Origin: Hyphodiscus hymeniophilus
Taxonomy: Eukaryota > Ascomycota > Leotiomycetes > Helotiales > Hyphodiscaceae
NCBI GenBank assembly: GCA_016508695.1
Contig: VNKQ01000002.1
Span: 1,984,001 to 2,048,000, forward strand
Direction of reading: 5' to 3'
DNA length: 64,000 nucleotides
The notes beneath the pieces are model-generated. The model was not told the DNA's origin. It saw nothing but the letters and a program-made list of their open reading frames with translations, and made no database searches. Made by a program: the position numbers and the translations under genes. Below are positions 45,088 to 56,440 of the stretch, piece by piece (within the stretch, counting starts at the first letter, position 1; each line of letters begins with the position of its first letter).

Positions 45088-45426
45088 CGAAAGAAGTCTC
45101 CTTAGGTCACTCTTCTGCATGTAGTTTTCGCCCTCCTTCAAGCCGTTAAGAAGCCGCCATGTGCTAGCGGCCGCATCGCGTCAACGTTTTTCCATCTCCG
45201 ACTCCCGGACTTCAACCGGTCAGTTTTCATCAAAGTACAAACAAAGCCCGAACCTCTAACAACTTCTGAACATTAATGTTAACTGGTTCCTCTGCGCTGC
45301 TTGTAACCTTCAAGATACGCAATCATTACAAGGGGGACTACCCACCTCTAGTAGAGGAAGAACAACGACACCCATCCTCCCCCACCACTCTTCCGCCATT
45401 TTTAAAAGCCTTCCTGTAACGAAGCA
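45088..45426. promoter_or_regulatory. Likely bidirectional promoter, ELP4 / RPB8
   Basis: 339 bp between divergent start codons; both promoters must lie here. Confidence 0.5.
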
Positions 45427-45932
45427 ATGGCAACCTCTGGCGACTCCACCCTCTTCGAGGACCATTTCACAATCACAACCTATGATCAATCCAAGTACGA
45501 CCGTGTAGCACGTATCTCTGCCATCTCTCAAGACTCTCAAACTGCTCTCACCCTTGATATCAACATTGAGCTCTATCCCATGGCACAAGGCGATCAGTTT
45601 TCTATGATGCTTGCTAGCACGTTAAGCTTAGATGGCAATAAGGATGATTCGAGCAAAGGGTGGAGAGATGTTGGAAATGAAAGCACTTTGGCTGATATGT
45701 GGGATTACGTTTGCCACGGCAAGATATATAAGTTTGAGGATGCAGATGATGGACAGGTTATGTGAGTACTGTCCTTGGGGAGAGGCTTCAAATGACTATG
45801 GCAAATTGCTAATGCGCTCGTCACAGAAAATGCTTTACGAGCTTCGGTGGATTGTTGCTCGCGCTCGAGGGCCCTTACAAGAAACTCACGCCTCTCCGGG
45901 TCGATTATGTCTACATGCTTTTGAAGAAGTGA
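45427..45932 (+). CDS. RPB8: RNA polymerase I, II and III shared subunit RPABC3
   Basis: Two exons (45427-45761, 45827-45932) give 146 residues, the usual length. TLFEDHFTITTYDQSKYDRVARI, LTLDINIELYPMAQGDQFSM and the C-terminal FTSFGGLLLALEG, VDYVYMLLKK identify Rpb8, a small beta-barrel (OB-type) subunit common to all three nuclear RNA polymerases. The 65-bp intron interrupts GQVIKC. It converges on the Nudix gene. Confidence 0.96.
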
Positions 45933-46334
45933 AAGGTCGCACCTCAGGCTGAGCGTTGGTACTGGAAATTTTCAAGATGGAAATGAGATTTGAAACACAA
46001 GTCACGTTTGAATCGCCATGGAATTATTCCATACCTCGACTTGGAGACCTTCTTTCGACCATAAGTTAGTCCATCTTTCATTCCTGGAACTGGCTGCACT
46101 TCGCCCATGCTCCGAATCAGCACCCATTTTCCGGGCCTCGATCGCGGACATATTTTCATATCTCGACTCGATACATTATGAAGACGATTTTACGACTTCA
46201 CATTTCTCTTTTCATATGCATACACCAGCCGGATGGACAGCTGGCGGAGTTATGAATACAAAAGCAAATCACATGGAGGCGTTCGGGCAAGATACCGTCC
46301 TTGTACAATAGCCAACCATTCTAGTCCTATAGAA
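45933..46334. other. Convergent 3' region, RPB8 and Nudix gene
   Basis: About 400 bp between convergent genes. A 97-codon open frame on the plus strand (46018-46311) has no recognised family and is not called. Confidence 0.3.
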
Positions 46335-47667
46335 CTATGATTTATGCGGCCCAGGGAATTCCAAGTCTCTATGCAATCTTCTTTTGATCTCCTCGTAATG
46401 ATCTTCATTCTCCGCCGTCAAGATGCCATGTCTGATGAAGAAATCTAAAATGACCATCGCACAGTTAGGCTTGAACTCTCCCTTCCCCAGTGCTGATTGA
46501 ACTTCTTCCACGGTCCAAAGGTAGAATTGCTCGACTTCCGAATCGTTGGGTTTGGGGACCACAGGAGAGGGAAGTTCTAGGTCATAGACGTATTCACACT
46601 CCGGCTGGATCAATCCGCTTTCTCCTCCTGCGCGGGACTCGCGGATGTAGATGTAAGTTATCGTTCCACAGGCTTTTGCGTTTGCCCGGACCAGATCTTC
46701 AGGAAGGGAAGCTTCCTCATCTGCTTCTCGGACAAGGCATTCGAAGGGTTCCTCTCCTGTAGCCACTACAAAGACATCAGCAACATCACATGATCCTCCT
46801 GATACTCTCTCTCAAACATGCCCCGGAAGAATTTTGACTTACTTCCGCCAGCGACAGTGTTATCCAACATGCCCCCATAGGTCTGCTTAGTCTTCGCTCG
46901 TCTCGGAATCCAAATCCTGATACCAAAACTAGCACTTTGATCTCTCACAAACCCTGTCATGTGAACGCCATAAGTGACCACTCCAAGCAAGGCACTCGCA
47001 CTTCTCTCAACACTAAACAGCAGCTCATTCCCCGGTCCATAAACAGGATACAACTCATCCCTCCAGCCATCCAGAACCTTGAACGTCTTCTTCTCTCGCC
47101 AGTAAGCTGTAGTGCCCGCCACTAAGGCGGAACGCTGGGCTTCTGTTGATGAGGATGGGGAAGGATCACTTGGAGGGGCGGGAGTCCTAATTGGTGGTAC
47201 CCAGGCGGATATATCCTGAGGAGGGGGTTGAAGGCGGAGACTGTGCGATTGGGACGGGATACTTCGAGCTCGCCTTTGAGTTTTATAGGAACTTTTACCA
47301 GGGAGTTGAAGACGGATTCCAAAAGGTAGCCGATTGGAGTTCCGTTCTGGGAGACCAGAGTGTACAGGGAGCTCAGCAGGGCGAAGTGAGCTTTGGGGTC
47401 TTTGTCTGGGTAGGGGAAGCTGTAAATTGTGTGAGCACGCAGGGTCTTGTAATCATTTGGGGATTGAGAGGGGCTGAAGGTATGGCATGATAGGATAACA
47501 TATACAGACTTCCATGCCAAGGAGTAGGACTGAAATTTCTGTTCTTGATTTCTTTGGCGCTGGCCAGGCCGCTCTTACAATGATCCAATATCAGGTGACT
47601 AAAGCGCAGATCGAGAAATGTTCACTTACTTATCGCACTCATCGACAAGATCTAAATTGGACTTCAT
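46335..47667 (-). CDS. Nudix hydrolase with DUF4743 N-terminus (thiamine pyrophosphokinase-related type)
   Basis: Exons 47667-47630, 47419-46843 and 46765-46335. MKSNLDLVDECDNFPYPD and the LYTLVSQNGTPIGYLLESV block form the DUF4743 region; KVLDGWRDELYPVYGP and FSVERSASALLGVVTYGVHMTGFV follow; the Nudix box is TVAGGMATGEEPFECLVREADEEASLPED, cut here by an intron. Relatives include plant and fungal Nudix proteins described as thiamine-pyrophosphokinase-related, some of which hydrolyse damaged thiamine diphosphate forms. The exons do not join in phase as read: either one C is missing in the run coding AFNPPPQDISAW (plus strand G5 at 47223-47227), or a 47-bp intron 47262-47216 is removed. The first keeps a plausible RTVS block, so I prefer it. 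It is divergent from OPI10. Confidence 0.87.
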
Positions 47668-48152
47668 CTTGCGTCTACTTCTCTGCCGATCACTATCCAG
47701 ATATATTCTCTGATTTTCTCAGATGGTGCAATTAGACAAGGCCGAGGGGTAAGGATAATAGATGCGAAATGGAAAGCTCTCCAAGGTTCCCGATGCGTCG
47801 TCGAGCTTCTGCCCCACCAACGAAATGACCCCGCTGCTGTCATCTCACAGGGGACAAACAGCCTCTTTTCTTTGCGTGTTTCCCACGACAAACCTCATAT
47901 ACTTCCTATGCTCTAAATTTTTTACGTCCCATTACATTCATTCTATATGCCGCTACTTCCAATCGGTTCTCAATATTTGAGCCACAACGCAATTTTAACC
48001 AAACTTCACTCGCGCTCAAAACAATCATACCTCAAAGCAATAAACATATGACCATTGGACCACGCCATCAACAAACTGCCTTTGGCTGATAGCTAACAGA
48101 CAACCAACAAGCTGTCACTGCCACTGCCACTGCCACTGCCAATGCTAGTAGA
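47668..48152. promoter_or_regulatory. Divergent region, Nudix gene / OPI10
   Basis: 485 bp between divergent starts; should contain both promoters. It ends in a CACTGC microsatellite just before the OPI10 start. Confidence 0.45.
48116..48145. repeat. (CACTGC)n microsatellite in the OPI10 leader
   Basis: Four perfect CACTGC units followed by one CAATGC variant, ending 8 bp before the start codon of OPI10, so probably within its 5' leader. Confidence 0.9.
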
Positions 48153-48860
48153 ATGGCAGACCCAGCAGCCAACCCTCTCCCACAACTCTTCGGTATCCTC
48201 CCGACCGGCCTCCCACCCATAACGACGCCCACCTCAGCCCCGACGCCAACATCCTTCCTCTTTACGCTTCCCCCAAGAACCTACTCGCATATTGCAGTGT
48301 TCATCCTCCCTGGTATAACACTTCCACCCGACTCGGCAGCCGCCGTATACCTCCAGATCCCCCCTCCCGAGCGGAATGCAGGGCCGCTGTTCAAGTTCCT
48401 GGGAGGCATTGGGCCGGGGAAGGAGAGTGCTATATTCAAGATCTCTGGGTTGGTGGGCGGTACAACCGGAGGGGCAGGGAATGTGAATGGAGAGGTCGAC
48501 ATGGATGCGCCTGAGACTGGTGCCAATGGCCAAGACGGTGAGGTGACGCTCGGGATCTCCCTCGAATCCGCAGCATCAGTATCCTCTCAAATGGCAGCTT
48601 TGCGATCCTCTTCCAGCACGAACCCAAGTTCGGCGCTCGTCCTATCTCGCCCTACCAAAGTCCCCACAGAGCAGGAGGTGAAAGTCAAGCTAGCACAGAA
48701 GATTGTTAAGAATGCGTTCAATTTTCTTGCGAGCTATAGTGGGAATCTGCAGAATGGAGTGGAGGTTGTGCCGTTGAAAGCGTTCGAGGAGTGGTGGAGG
48801 AAGTTTGAGGGGAGGGTCAGGAGTGATCCTGGGTTTTTGGAGCGGGATGAGGGGGATTGA
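48153..48860 (+). CDS. OPI10: OPI10/Hikeshi family protein
   Basis: Single exon, 235 residues. LFGILPTGLPPITTP at the N-terminus, HIAVFILPGITLPPDSAAAVYLQIPP and FKFLGGIGPGKESAIFKISG are the conserved Hikeshi-type beta-sandwich; the C-terminal helix ends KAFEEWWRKFEGRVRSDPGFLERDEGD, with VKNAFNFLASYSG before it. Human Hikeshi imports ATP-bound Hsp70 into the nucleus after heat stress; yeast Opi10 was found through inositol-related phenotypes. The ATG follows a CACTGC microsatellite. Confidence 0.94.
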   Translation: MADPAANPLPQLFGILPTGLPPITTPTSAPTPTSFLFTLPPRTYSHIAVFILPGITLPPDSAAAVYLQIPPPERNAGPLFKFLGGIGPGKESAIFKISGLVGGTTGGAGNVNGEVDMDAPETGANGQDGEVTLGISLESAASVSSQMAALRSSSSTNPSSALVLSRPTKVPTEQEVKVKLAQKIVKNAFNFLASYSGNLQNGVEVVPLKAFEEWWRKFEGRVRSDPGFLERDEGD

Positions 48861-50633
48861 ATATTTAGAAGGAGAGGCTCTGATTTATTGGATATTTTGT
48901 TTTGCCGAAGAAAAAGACAACGGGTCGGAAGTGGAGCTAGATTCGCGTTGCTACGAAGCGTCACCAGAGTGGCTGCAAGGGACTGGACGTTATATATTGT
49001 ACGTCTATGGATTTGGTATGGAGTCGCACTGGAAGAGAAGAGACTTGGAGCTGCAGGTGGTGCGGTTGTGGAATAAATACCCAAGATATCAAGAGAACAT
49101 ACCACGATTGGTTGTTCCAGGTATAAAGCGCAGGTAGCATCCCATTGATACTGCTTTAGAAGCACAATCAACGGATAATATACATAAGGGACTGTTCATA
49201 AATTCTCTTCTGTCTGATAACACCCAGGACTGGCTCTACAGGAATAAGCTTGGTTTTATAACCAAAATCAGAAGATAATTGGCACCCCCTAAATCCAAAT
49301 CATCTATAATTCATTCACTCAGGGATTGAAACCGTCAGGCTATCTATTACCCAACACCGCTGCCTACTTTGCCCACAAAACCCGTGCCTACGACTGATTC
49401 GGTTCTCCAGGAATTAGCAATTGGACAATTGGAGGTACCGCTGAGCCAGGTTCGAGCCAGGCTCGATCACTTTAAGAGGGATGAAGAGCAGAGAACCCAC
49501 AGCATTCTCTTGCGCAGAATCAATCAAGGCGCTCAGTTTAAAACTGAAACACCATCAAAGGAGAGCTCCGCTTCTTCTAAGTGTCGATATGGCGATATAC
49601 TTGTCGATGTCGAGAGCGCACGATTATTGACCTTCTCGGTCTCGGCAGTGTCGACATCCTCGGAATTGTCAGAGACAGAGAGTGGGTTCTCGAGGGGAAC
49701 TACAAGGACGCGTGCTCCATTTTAGTGCTTCTCGTCACCTCAGTTGTGTTGAGATGCGCACCCTGCAGTGAGCTGTTTCCCCAAAGGTGACTGTCAGCGA
49801 GATTCTGAAGTTGTCTCTCGGAGCCTTCTTGTCGTACTCGTGATAGTACACCGGGCAATTGAGCTGATGGGCCAACGTCTTGACATGGTCGACAGATCCG
49901 CCGTATATGACGACCTTCTGCCGAGGCGGATCTCATGCCAGGAAATGCCGGATCTAGGTAGACTCCTGGCTGGGTCACAGCTGCTTGAAGTACCTATTGA
50001 ACATTATGAGATGTTCGGACGCTCAGTGGGGCTGCGTATCATCGTGATTTATAGAGCAGTGGGGGAGGAGGTGGGGATTTCTTTCCTATAAGAATTATTC
50101 CATATAAAATAGTACCGTTGCGGAGAGAATGGACTTTGGGATATCAGCGTACTCCGTTGATCTATCCGCTCTCAAGCATAATTCTCTCCAGTCCTCATCA
50201 CTAAGCGTTGTGAACCCGGGTGGAACTCGTCAAATGACTCAAATATCACTCGCCGGACAATTCCTTCTGCAAGAGAAACAGAGGTCTCTACTCAATCCTA
50301 GCCCAGCCACCGAGCCAGCAATTGAGACTACTCAATTCAAACACCCTACGCAACAAGCCCATAGAACACAGAGACGGGGACGGGTAGTAATTGTTTCATA
50401 TTCAACTAGTACATTCCTCATGGGAATCCCACCTAAAGTGAGCGAATGTACCCAGTAGGTGTGGTTTCGTACAAGACAAGACAGTGATCCAGCGAATGTC
50501 ACAACGTGACTCCCTTGCCAGGGATCCCGAACTCCATCCAAGGACAACGCCTCGCTAATTAGAATATTTGATGTGTGTCCCGGCGTACAGTCATCCTTAC
50601 AAAAAGGCCAGAATATGTTTCTGGGCCTCGCGC
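48861..50633. other. Long convergent region between OPI10 and YND1
   Basis: 1.77 kb. Several open frames of 90-118 codons (for example 49369-49725 and 50129-50458) are not recognised and partly lack an ATG. No repeat or RNA gene confirmed; possibly decayed gene sequence. Confidence 0.3.
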
Positions 50634-52832
50634 CTAGACCTCCTCCAGCGGAGTCATCATAGGACTCTTCATTCTCGTCGGACTGCCCGTCCTAGACCTT
50701 CTACCCGCTCCCAACATCTGCAAACTCGGCCCCAGTCGCTCCCTCGACTCAGTTCGCACAACCAAACCGCTCCTGTCCATCGCATTGGGGAACGCGCTGC
50801 CTCCATTACTCAACCCCAACCCCACACCTTGCCCCGCCCCAGCATTCTTGTCAAAATAGTTGCTGGAGTCGAAATTAACCACATTCAGCTTCGGCGTCGC
50901 CAGCCCAGAAGTCCTCCCTAGTCTCGATCCCTCGCTACTATCCGAATGCTCATTCTCATCCGACTCAACATCCCCAAGTTCAAACTCAGCAGCCTCGCCT
51001 TCTTCGACCCGCTCATAATTCCCAGAGCTGCGGTTTCCGAAGAGTTTGCCGGCCCCAAAGAATGATCGTCCGCCTTTACGAGGACTTCCTGGGCGACGAT
51101 TTCGGCGCAATGTAGACTCGATACGTCGGTAGAGCCGTAGTCTGCGTTCGCGTTTGCGGAAGATATAACCTACTGCTATCAAGATGAGCATGAAAAGAAG
51201 AAATCCTGCGTTCGGATGTGAGTGTGCTTTTTCGACGAGATCTTCGGCTGCTTCGGTCCAATCATCATCATCGCCTATTGGTACTGGAAAAGAATTGGAT
51301 CCTGCTTCCTGGAAATCTGAGGGTAAGACTCCAGCGATGTTGCTTCCGAATCCGACTGGTAGAGCCGATGGTACTGCTGGAGGAATCTGTCCTGCAGCGT
51401 ATAGAACCATCTTTCCTAGAGTCCAACTGACTTCCATATCATCGATTTTTTCGACAGCTTGGAATGGATCCAGAAATCCTTTTTCTTTTGTGTGCTCCTT
51501 CATCTCCTTAGTGGCGTTGAATCCAGGTGCATGGGCACTCTTCTCGATTCCAACTCTGGGTATCCCAATACCTTGGTGAAGAACGTTGATCAACCATGAA
51601 GCCTTGAAACACACTTCCTGCGCGATCTTTGCGTCCACTGTCTTGCCCCATTTGTGTGACAGAACGTTCCCTTCAATGTCATCCCATTCTTCGCTGCAGA
51701 AATCCTTGACGAGGCGTTGATAGGTTGTAAGGTCGTATGACTTGTCGTCCATTTTGAATACGGAATGTGTTGTATGCCAGTATTCGGAAACACCTACGAA
51801 GTGATTGACGTCAAAATCAATTGCAGGCACATGCTGCCCATTCAGCAAGCAAGGTTCGTTCGTGCAAGGCGCATCTTTTCCGAGTAACGGATATGCCCTC
51901 CGGAGACATTCGTCGAAAAGTCCAGTCCCCAACAAAATGGGCTCACCTCCAACCTTTGCCGCAGCTTCAACCTCCACACCCTTCAATGTTGTCTTTAAGC
52001 CTGATGGCAAACATGGATCGAGTAGTTCTTTTGCATCTTTGGTGATGCTCTCATCCATGAGGGCCTGCACATACCGCTCTCGTGCCTGATTAACGCCAAA
52101 CCCTAACCAGGTTGCTGTGAAGACCTTGTACTCTGCTGGATTCCCATCCAGTGTTCGCATTCTCAATAGTTTGAGATCATCTGCATGCTTTTCAGCCTCA
52201 GTCGCATTGGGCGCGAAGGCAATCTGGGCCGAAGCACCACCCATATCTAGAAAGCCGTATGTGTGATGCCCCTTGCCATGGTTGTGCTTCTCGGGCGCAT
52301 CGAAACCTCCTAGAAGATAATTCGCAGCTATCCACCCATACAATCCCTCCGTCTCCCCTGGTATGACCTGGATATGTAAAGCGCAATCGGGCAAGGAGAA
52401 TTTCGTGTGCTGTTGGGCGTACGAACAGATTTCGCCCAAGAGAGCTGTTTGTTGTGCTGGCGGCAGTAACCGAACGCCTGCTGTTGCCATCAGAAAGAGT
52501 GGTGTATGCTCGACCTGATCTGCTGGTACAACTTTGAGTGCATGGTCGAGTAATTGTTGCAAATGTTCCCTCCCAACATCACCAGGCCTGTCGCCGAACG
52601 TTGAGACACCCGGCTTGATCTTTAAGGTCCCTTTCTTATCGGCCTTCAACACTGGCAGACTCTGCAGTTTGGTTGAAGCGGCCTTCTGGATGGCTTTGGC
52701 GCTGTTCAACCACTTGTAAACGTGGACTCGAGTCCCTGACGAACCCGCGTCCAGGATAACACCATATCTCCCTTTGATCAATTAGCGAAAGGATAGCATT
52801 CATTCGATTAGATGCGCCGTACATTTACCCAT
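50634..52832 (-). CDS. YND1: Golgi apyrase YND1 (GDA1/CD39 family)
   Basis: Two exons (52832-52829, 52771-50634) give 713 residues. Apyrase conserved regions are present in order: YGVILDAGSSGTRVHVYKW (ACR1), FLMATAGVRLLP (ACR2), PGETEGLYGWIAANYLLGG (ACR3), YGFLDMGGASAQIAF (ACR4) and the later WTLGKMVLYAAG. One membrane segment is near the C-terminal third (AGFLLFMLILIAVGYIF), followed by a long basic then Ser/Gly-rich cytosolic tail; there is no N-terminal anchor, as in Ynd1 and unlike Gda1. It hydrolyses nucleoside di- and triphosphates in the Golgi lumen, clearing GDP and UDP made by glycosyltransferases. The first exon is only four nucleotides (ATG plus G), giving MGRYGV; an ATT-type start at 52781 would avoid it but lacks an ATG. 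Confidence 0.92.
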
Positions 52833-55800
52833 GAGGTTGGTGGTGGATTAATTATGTATAGTTGTGTGGCCTCTGACTGTTTTCTTCGAGTCGTTCCTTC
52901 AAGTTCAGGAGGTCACTAAATTTAGGTTTCCGACTGGTGAAGGCATTGACAGATAAGACAGTGGTGTTTAGAACAAACGAATGTAATTGTCGACGGCGAC
53001 GACTTCACAGAAGCTGTAGAGTTGGAACAGTGGGCAGATCAATTGAACGAGTGTTGTTGTTGATGTTGATGGTGATGGGCGTTTGCGATAGAATGGGGGG
53101 ATTACGTTGCCTTGTCGGGTGTGAGAGAATTGGTGTTATCAGAAAAGGATCTCCTTCGGGCCTAGCCTGGCTTGGATCCTGTTCGCGGTCGGTTTGGTGA
53201 TGCAGATTTGCAAGCGTGGGTACGAAGTTGAGTGCAGTAGCGGCCGTCGATGGCTAATAAATGGGTTGGCTAGAAAGGCCGGATTGGGTGAATCCGATGA
53301 GATGATTGGAACAAGGGAGGAGCTGGATGTTAGTGGTATTTGTGAGTGGTCGCTATTTTGGGAGCTCGTTGGAAGATGGCAGAAGATACAGATTAATTGT
53401 TACGAGTTTTCGCCTCTTCCACCGGCTTCCCATCCAAATACCTACAGTAGGGGAAAATGGAACCTCGGAAGTACCCCCTCAACATCTCATGTTTACGTAC
53501 TCGCCACGCCCATCGTGCTATTTGAATTTACCACTGTCGTAAGATCATTCCATATACCATACGACTCCAGTATTGCATTTGCTGAGGTGGCATTTCTATT
53601 TTATTTGCGTTATGAATAGACGCTACTCGTATCACTTGGTATATTCTAGTTCCTGACAAAGCCGACTGCACCAAGCTGATCAAGGCTTTTCTACAACCGA
53701 TTGCTGCTGCCAAAGAGCCCCATCCGCAGCTCCAACGTAGTTCAGTCAGCCCTCCAGCCTCGCGCAACCCCTTTCTAGTAATTCTCAGCATTGATTACTC
53801 CCCTGCATGACTTCTTTACTTCCTCGTAAGGACGTTCATGGCGAATGCAGATGAATCGCGACAATTGGCAAATACTCGCACATCAGACTTCGACCAAGAA
53901 CTCTCCGATATCGAGGAATATGATGTCGTTTGTGGCAGGAAAATTCATGCGTCCGAGGGGATCTTCGTCCGTTGAAACAAGCGGCTGCGGATAAATCAAT
54001 GGCGGGTCCGGTTGGGTTTTGACAGCTTCGCGGATCACGAGAGAGAAGATTCGCCAGGCTTCTAGTGGTCAATATCGTCATTAGCAAGTGCCGAGGTCGA
54101 TGCAACAGAGTGTTTGTTTGGATTTGGCACTGGCATATGATGTGCCTGCCACAGTGTCCAGTGTGAAGTGTGCAGTATGAGAATAACCTCGTCGTCCTTA
54201 TGTCGTTATGTCGCGGTTTGGTCGTGATTCATTTCCTTCATGTCTCTGCCTGATTTCGTCAAATGACACTGCTACTGTAGCAACGACTTCGATGATCGCT
54301 CTCAAAGTCTCAAGGATAAGGCACTCCCAGCGGGCCAGTAGCCGAGGAATGAAGCAGGCCATGCGTTTTCAAGACACATTCCTCCGCTCAGTTGCGACAG
54401 CTAGCGTCGTGTCTCATTTATCGCTTCAGCACCTAAAAAGGTACCTTAGTTACCAAGCTACATCAATAAACACTGCTCAGGATCCATACAATTCCTGCGG
54501 CCTACCCGACCGGGACATCTTTTTCAAGTCGCACAACCCCACAACTCCTAGCGGTCATGTCCTCTGCTCAAAGCCAATGTATTCAAGCAAACTGCAAGAT
54601 CATCGGGGTCGAGAGCGACTACGATTCATCGTGGGAGAGAACAAAGTGGTGGAGATTTCTGATCCAAGTCCACGTCTAGCATGATTCTTCTAGCTCTTTC
54701 TGCTCTAACTTGAGGATCAGTTCGTTGAGTTAGACATCGGCAAGCTGTGATAAAAGCCAGGAGCCTCTTGCGAGGCATATCGCAACGCCTGGGCCGTTTG
54801 CCCGCCTGGCATGGTTTGATGAGGAAAAGAAAACCATATATAGGCTCATGTTGATGCATGTAAACTTGATGGCACTGAAGATTTCTTTAACTGAGCGGGA
54901 ACATATAAATCGACCCAGGAATTCAAATGAGCAGGTGATACAGAGCCAACCCGGGATGCAAGCTTGTAGACAAGAATCACGATGATATAAATGCATCGAA
55001 GGTCCACACTTTCTCTAATAACATAGTATTATGTCGAGAGCATTAGCTTCGTTTGAAAACTGACCACTTGATGCAGAAGGCTTGATTATATGCGTTTCGT
55101 AATCTCCGTCATGCAATCGCCCAAAGGCTGACGGACGGCCAGGTTTTCCGAGCTCAACTTTGAGGGTCTACTAATAAGTCTACCAATATGCCAAGAGACC
55201 CGAATATTAATTATGGCTCAGCGAGCTTACCAAGTGTACCTTCGAAGAGTTGAATTAGCCGGGAGTGGAGTTGATATGGCTCATCCCAATATCAACCCCA
55301 GCGAGGATGTACAAACTTTGGCTTTAGATGTCTCGTGCTTTCTATGACATCCGATTGAGATTGATTGGGGATTCGGGAAGGGGGCTCATGGAACCATTAA
55401 TTTATAGTCTGAAGAAGACGTCTTCACTAAGTAGGTGAAGCATTGCTCAAATGAGCAACAACGCGTGGCCCTCTTCCCGAGCTACCCGACCAACTCAGTT
55501 GATAGACTCAGGAGATGCTTCGCTTGCATATCCTAAATAGGAAAGAGACGATAGCCTGCGCAACATTGCTAAAAGCGTCCCCATCAGAGCAGTAATACAA
55601 TTCCTCTCGCAGCGCTCTTATCGCAGAACTGCAGCATGCCCCTCGCTACTTAACGTGTATGGTCCCCCCGCAAAGCATCGCTAATCTTAAGCTTCTCTCA
55701 AAAGGTGTCGATCATTTATTGCTTAACTTCCTGCTACAGCAAATCAGCGTTCCCACCTTCCTCTTTCGCCCAGGACCCCCGGCGTTGTCACGAATGCCGA

Positions 55801-56440
55801 GTCTGGAGTGCCAGATCTGAAGGAAAGAGCAGGTCTGGTTGGATGAGAGGGACGGCTGGCGGCGAGCACCGTACCATTACTGTTGGTAGATGCAGGTTAT
55901 AGTTTTGTGACTGATAAGCTTAATGCGCCAAGACTGGCCTTAGGCGCATAGCTGTTGGGCCATTCAGATGTTGCGTCTTCTTCACGGGATGTATCATCAA
56001 TTCGATGACTTGGAGGTCGATGATTTAAGCTCATGCACGTGTGCGCAGCAGAGAGGTACGATTTTAAGGCACCTTCTTGTTCTGGTACTTCAGCCGTCTT
56101 GGTGATAAACACCTTCTCTGGTCTGATAGATGTGGAAGTCCCAGAGCCAATCGTCAATCCCTCAACTCTTCTGGAAGTACCCTTCCTTGGTGATCTCTGC
56201 CTGTTCCTGAAAGAAGACTGCTTGGATATATATCCCTATCGATACATATCTCAACTTTAGAACAATCTCGTCTATGCGGCTTCCTCGACCTGTCAAGCTT
56301 CCCCTTCCATCATTCCGAACTCGTGCCAAGCATCACGCTACGTAGAAGATGTATAAAGAGAAGTCTTTCTAGTATGTCCAAGAATGACAAGCAACTAAAG
56401 CAATACCATCCATTCAAGCTTTGAGATATCCGCTGCTATC
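52833..56440. other. Largest gene-poor region of the window
   Basis: 3.6 kb with no gene I can support. An ATG-started 158-codon frame (54208-54684, plus) and a 141-codon frame (53194-53619, plus) have no recognisable family or typical gene structure. No transposon ends, tRNA or long repeat seen. Confidence 0.3.

Noticed and set aside
48116..48145. CRISPR-like or regulatory repeat array
   Set aside because: It is a simple hexanucleotide microsatellite without spacers.
49441..49475. tRNA-like B box (GGTTCGAGCC) on the plus strand
   Set aside because: The flanking bases do not form a five-pair T stem and no A box or acceptor stem lies at the right distance.
54208..54684. 158-codon ATG-started frame
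   Set aside because: Length alone; the product has no motif, membrane segment or domain-like composition, and no intron structure supports it.
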